Origin: Chloroflexota bacterium
Lineage (GTDB): Bacteria > Chloroflexota > Anaerolineae > Anaerolineales > Anaerolineaceae
DNA: 8,171 nt
Reading direction: 5' to 3'
Assembly: GCA_023406965.1 (NCBI GenBank)
Contig: JAEXTI010000540.1
Span: forward strand, 1 to 8,171
Positions 5,864 to 8,171 of this stretch are shown here, piece by piece. The position numbers were made by a program, and so were the translations under genes. The stretch's first letter is position 1; each line of letters begins with the position of its first letter. Under the pieces are notes generated by a model. That model saw nothing but the letters and a program-made list of their open reading frames with translations. It did not search any database and was not told the DNA's origin.

Positions 5864-7548
5864 TGGGCTTTCTCCTTCCCATTATCGCCGGGCTGGGCAG
5901 GCGCAGTGGATTGGTCGTAGGCGGAGGCCGGCAGCAGTTGGATGGTTGCCTCGACGACCGAGGGGAGCTGGCCGAACTCTTCGACCGCGGCTTTGAGGAT
6001 GTCTTCGATATCCAGCGCGCGGTTGAAGCGGTTGGAGAAGGCGTTCAGTTTTTGCTCCTGAACGGCGCGGCGTTCGGTCTCCTGAACGAGGCGGGCGTTT
6101 TCCAGAGCCAATGCAGTTTGGGTGGTGAGGGCATCAATGAAGGCCATATCTTCCTGGGTGAGGGCTTCATCGGTCAAATCCAGGGTCAGATGACCGATAA
6201 CTTGCTCGCGCAGTGAAATGGGCAGGCTGGTCAAGTTACCGCCTGGGTCTCGGTTTCTGTCATCGGTCATATAGATCGCGGAAATCTCGCCGCTTTGGTC
6301 CAGCGTTTCACTCCAGACCTGTTGAACGTAGTTACGGTTCAGGACCCGCACTTCGTCCAGGTTGCGCTCCAGTTCCCGATACAGGCGGCTGTTTTCGACC
6401 GCGATGGCCAGGCTGTCTGCGATGCCTTGCAAAATGTTGATGTCGTTTTCGTCGAAGGCCTGAGCTTTTTCTGATTGAACGGTAATGGCGCCCACAGCCA
6501 TGTCGCGGCTCATGATAGGCAGGGCCAGCTCGGAGCGGGTGAGGGGCAGGAAGGGATTGTTGAAGCGCACGGCCTCATTGCCGACGTCCAGGGCGATGCG
6601 GGCCTGACGGTTGGCCATGCACCAGCCGATCATCGAGGTGCCGCCGACGGGGAGGGCGTGGTTCTGCGAGAGCATGGCCTTGCCGGCTTCGCCCGTTCCG
6701 GCGCGGAGGACGGCATTTTTACCCGCTTGATCGAGCAGGAAAATACCCGTGTAGTAGAGGCCCAATTGCGTGGTGATGAGATCGGCCACGCGCTGGAAGA
6801 TGACTTCAGGATCAGTCAACCTGCTGATAGCGCGCGAGATTTCGGCAGCAGTGTTCATTTGTTTCAAGCGGGTTTGCAAGTCGGCAGTGCGATCTTCAAT
6901 CCTGCGTTCCAGGTCCAGGCGTTCTTTCTGCAGGCTGTCGGTCATCTCCTCACGTTCTTTCAAGACTCGTTCGAGGCCGGAGATGAGGGCGGAGATGGAC
7001 ACGACAATACCGACAGAAATCATCAATGAGATGATGCCGCTTTGAATGTAGGGCGTACCCTGGAAGAAAATATCCTTGAAGGGGGTGCTGATGGCGCCGA
7101 CTTCGAGGAGCCTTCCCATCAAGAAGATGCTCGCGGCTGACAAGACTGCGCTTCCCAGGCTGATCCACAGGTTGGTGAAGATGGCTGAGAGGACGACAAA
7201 GATGAGCAACCACAAGCGCACTTCACCCAAAGAACCGGAATCCCATAGTTGGCTGATACCCAGAACGTAGGCGATCACAAGCACTGTGCCAGCGCGCAGG
7301 AGGAAAGGCCAATCGCGATTGACCAGCCCTAGCGATATCCAGGCAAAGATCGCGATGTAGAAAATCGCTAAACCGGATTGACCGACCTGGAAGGATTGAA
7401 CCACCGCAAGGCCAATGCCTGGGACCCCCAGTATGAACAACCCGATGAGGAAGCTTTGCAGTACTTTTTCCCGTAACACTGCAAGGCCGCCTTTCGCGGC
7501 AATGGTGACCGGGGTATAGGCTGGGAGGAGGCGCTTGAGGAATTCCAT
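5860..7548 (-). CDS. Six-TM membrane GAF sensor protein without output domain
   Basis: Predicted inner-membrane signalling protein of 562 residues. Six hydrophobic segments lie at about 28-50, 58-76, 82-100, 110-128, 130-147 and 168-192, leaving both ends in the cytoplasm. A charged coiled coil (193-235) contains the 'LERRIEDRTADL' pattern common in linkers of sensor proteins. A GAF domain occupies about 238-390 ('YYTGIFLLDQAGKNAVLRAGTGEAG', 'SELALPI', 'VGAITVQS', closing helix 'VENSRLY', the first quote being two adjoining strands). A shorter GAF-like domain follows (about 404-488, opening 'YVQQVWSETL', then 'LTSLPISLREQVIGHL'). The end is the shared tail (about 500-538, 'DIEDILKAAVEEFGQL') and a polar extension with 'PGDNG'. 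The start is supported by GGAGGT six bases upstream. It overlaps its upstream neighbour by one base and its downstream neighbour by four (ATGA). No kinase, cyclase, phosphodiesterase or methyl-accepting region is seen. It is a close architectural paralogue of the next gene; the membrane part matches no family I can name with confidence. Confidence 0.93.
   Translation of the reverse strand: MEFLKRLLPAYTPVTIAAKGGLAVLREKVLQSFLIGLFILGVPGIGLAVVQSFQVGQSGLAIFYIAIFAWISLGLVNRDWPFLLRAGTVLVIAYVLGISQLWDSGSLGEVRLWLLIFVVLSAIFTNLWISLGSAVLSAASIFLMGRLLEVGAISTPFKDIFFQGTPYIQSGIISLMISVGIVVSISALISGLERVLKEREEMTDSLQKERLDLERRIEDRTADLQTRLKQMNTAAEISRAISRLTDPEVIFQRVADLITTQLGLYYTGIFLLDQAGKNAVLRAGTGEAGKAMLSQNHALPVGGTSMIGWCMANRQARIALDVGNEAVRFNNPFLPLTRSELALPIMSRDMAVGAITVQSEKAQAFDENDINILQGIADSLAIAVENSRLYRELERNLDEVRVLNRNYVQQVWSETLDQSGEISAIYMTDDRNRDPGGNLTSLPISLREQVIGHLTLDLTDEALTQEDMAFIDALTTQTALALENARLVQETERRAVQEQKLNAFSNRFNRALDIEDILKAAVEEFGQLPSVVEATIQLLPASAYDQSTAPAQPGDNGKEKAQ
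5872..5877 (-). promoter_or_regulatory. Ribosome binding site of the second six-TM sensor gene
   Basis: AAGGAG on the minus strand, eight bases before the ATG at 5863. It lies within the upstream coding sequence and serves a start that overlaps the stop as ATGA. Confidence 0.75.
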
Positions 7549-8171
7549 TATTTCACCTCCGCGGCGTCGTCAGCATGCCCGTTTTTGCCGGGCCTGGCAA
7601 TGGGTTTGGTTTGAGTAGAAAGCGGTTCCACCGAGGTTTCGCTGTCCTCCAAACCCAGTTGGATGTTGGCCCGCCGGGCGCCCAGGGCGCGGCCAATTTC
7701 TTCGACCGAAGTTTGCAGAATGGTCTGCATATCGACCGAGCGGCGAATGCGGCTGGTGGCATTGAACAGGGTTTGTTGGCGTTCGACCTGGCGGCGAATT
7801 TGGACCACCAGGCGGTAGTTTGAAATGATGGCGCCGAGGTTGTTGGCCAGCGCCGTCATAATTTCCTGGTCGTTTTCGCTGAAGAAGGCCAGCCGGTCGG
7901 ATTCGAGGTTGAGCACACCCATGAGCTCCTCACCAAACATGATCGGCAGGGCCAGCTCTGAGAGGGTGTTCTCATTTCCGCGGATATACTGCGGGTCGTT
8001 GCGCACATCGGCGACGCGCACCGGCGCGCGGGAGGATGCCGCGGCGCCAACCAGCCCCCGATCCAAACTGTAACGGCGCTGGAGGGCGCCGGAGGCGTAT
8101 CCGGACATGGCGAAAGGCACCATTTCTTTGTCGTTGGTCATGAGCAAGATGGTGGCATGGTCGGCAATGTG
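7548..8171 (-). CDS. GAF-domain protein, C-terminal part (5' end outside window)
   Basis: The frame is open to the window edge, so 207 residues of a longer protein are seen. The first visible residues (HIADHATILLMTND) are already inside a GAF domain, so the true start lies upstream and the internal TTG/ATG codons near 8147 and 8141 are not starts. Visible residues 1-120 are most of a GAF domain: 'LDRGLVGAAASSRAPVRVAD', 'DPQY', 'SELALPIM', 'GVLNLESDRLAFFSENDQ' and a closing helix 'NNLGAIISNYRL'. GAF domains bind small molecules or mediate protein contacts; no ligand can be named. A helical linker follows (about 121-135). Then comes a tail (136-172, 'SVDMQTILQTSVEEIGRALG') shared with the three downstream proteins, and a charged, probably disordered end containing 'PGKNG'. 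There is no second GAF-like domain between GAF and tail, unlike its neighbours. The stop overlaps the next start by one base (TAATG). No catalytic domain is visible, but the missing N-terminal part could hold one. GAF assignment is firm; role unknown. Confidence 0.9.
   Translation of the reverse strand, partial: HIADHATILLMTNDKEMVPFAMSGYASGALQRRYSLDRGLVGAAASSRAPVRVADVRNDPQYIRGNENTLSELALPIMFGEELMGVLNLESDRLAFFSENDQEIMTALANNLGAIISNYRLVVQIRRQVERQQTLFNATSRIRRSVDMQTILQTSVEEIGRALGARRANIQLGLEDSETSVEPLSTQTKPIARPGKNGHADDAAEVK
7555..7560 (-). promoter_or_regulatory. Ribosome binding site of the first six-TM sensor gene
   Basis: GGAGGT read on the minus strand, six bases before the ATG at 7548 and inside the last codons of the upstream gene. 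It fixes that start and, with the TAATG junction, suggests translational coupling. Confidence 0.8.

Noticed and set aside
7548..8147. Reading the rightmost gene as a complete 199-residue protein starting at TTG 8147 (or ATG 8141)
   Set aside because: The frame stays open to 8171 and the upstream residues (HIADHATI) continue the beta-strand of the GAF domain. A start there would cut the domain, so the gene is partial.

Overview
The window is one dense block of minus-strand genes, transcribed from high to low coordinates. It lies inside a longer operon, because reading frames run off both edges. The organism is most likely a member of the Chloroflexota, probably Anaerolineae-like. That is an inference from the family style of the multi-GAF proteins, with their 'RT-x-x-L' signalling coiled coils and stacked GAF modules without a kinase, and from a base composition somewhat above 50% GC by eye. 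No ribosomal or other phylogenetic marker is present.

In transcription order the layout is as follows. (A) The 3' end of a GAF protein whose start lies beyond position 8171. (B) A 562-residue protein with six membrane segments, a GAF domain, a second GAF-like domain and a short tail. (C) A 572-residue protein of the same architecture. (D) A 970-residue receptor with seven membrane segments, an extracytoplasmic dCache-like domain, an eighth membrane segment, HAMP, GAF, GAF-like domain and the same tail. (E) A 260-residue ParA/Soj-type ATPase. (F) The first 154 codons of a protein that starts inside the 3' end of the ParA gene and leaves the window at position 1. It has a basic N-terminal peptide, a Pro/Gln-rich linker and the C-terminal half of a GAF-like fold. 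Junctions are very tight: TAATG, ATGA, a 20-base gap, ATGA and a 32-base out-of-frame overlap. All six are therefore probably co-transcribed and largely translationally coupled.

None of the visible sensors carries a histidine kinase, GGDEF, EAL, HD-GYP, phosphatase, MCP signalling or DNA-binding output domain. The only enzyme in the window is the ParA ATPase, which has no ParB gene beside it. In the place where parB normally sits, F begins with a peptide that resembles the ParA-activating N-terminus of ParB/Spo0J. My working hypothesis is a membrane sensor assembly whose position, or whose output, is governed by a ParA-type ATPase through F and perhaps through the shared C-terminal tails of A to D. 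This is inferred from sequence and gene order only.

No RNA genes, CRISPR, mobile elements, promoters or terminators were found. There is no gene-free stretch longer than 20 bases.
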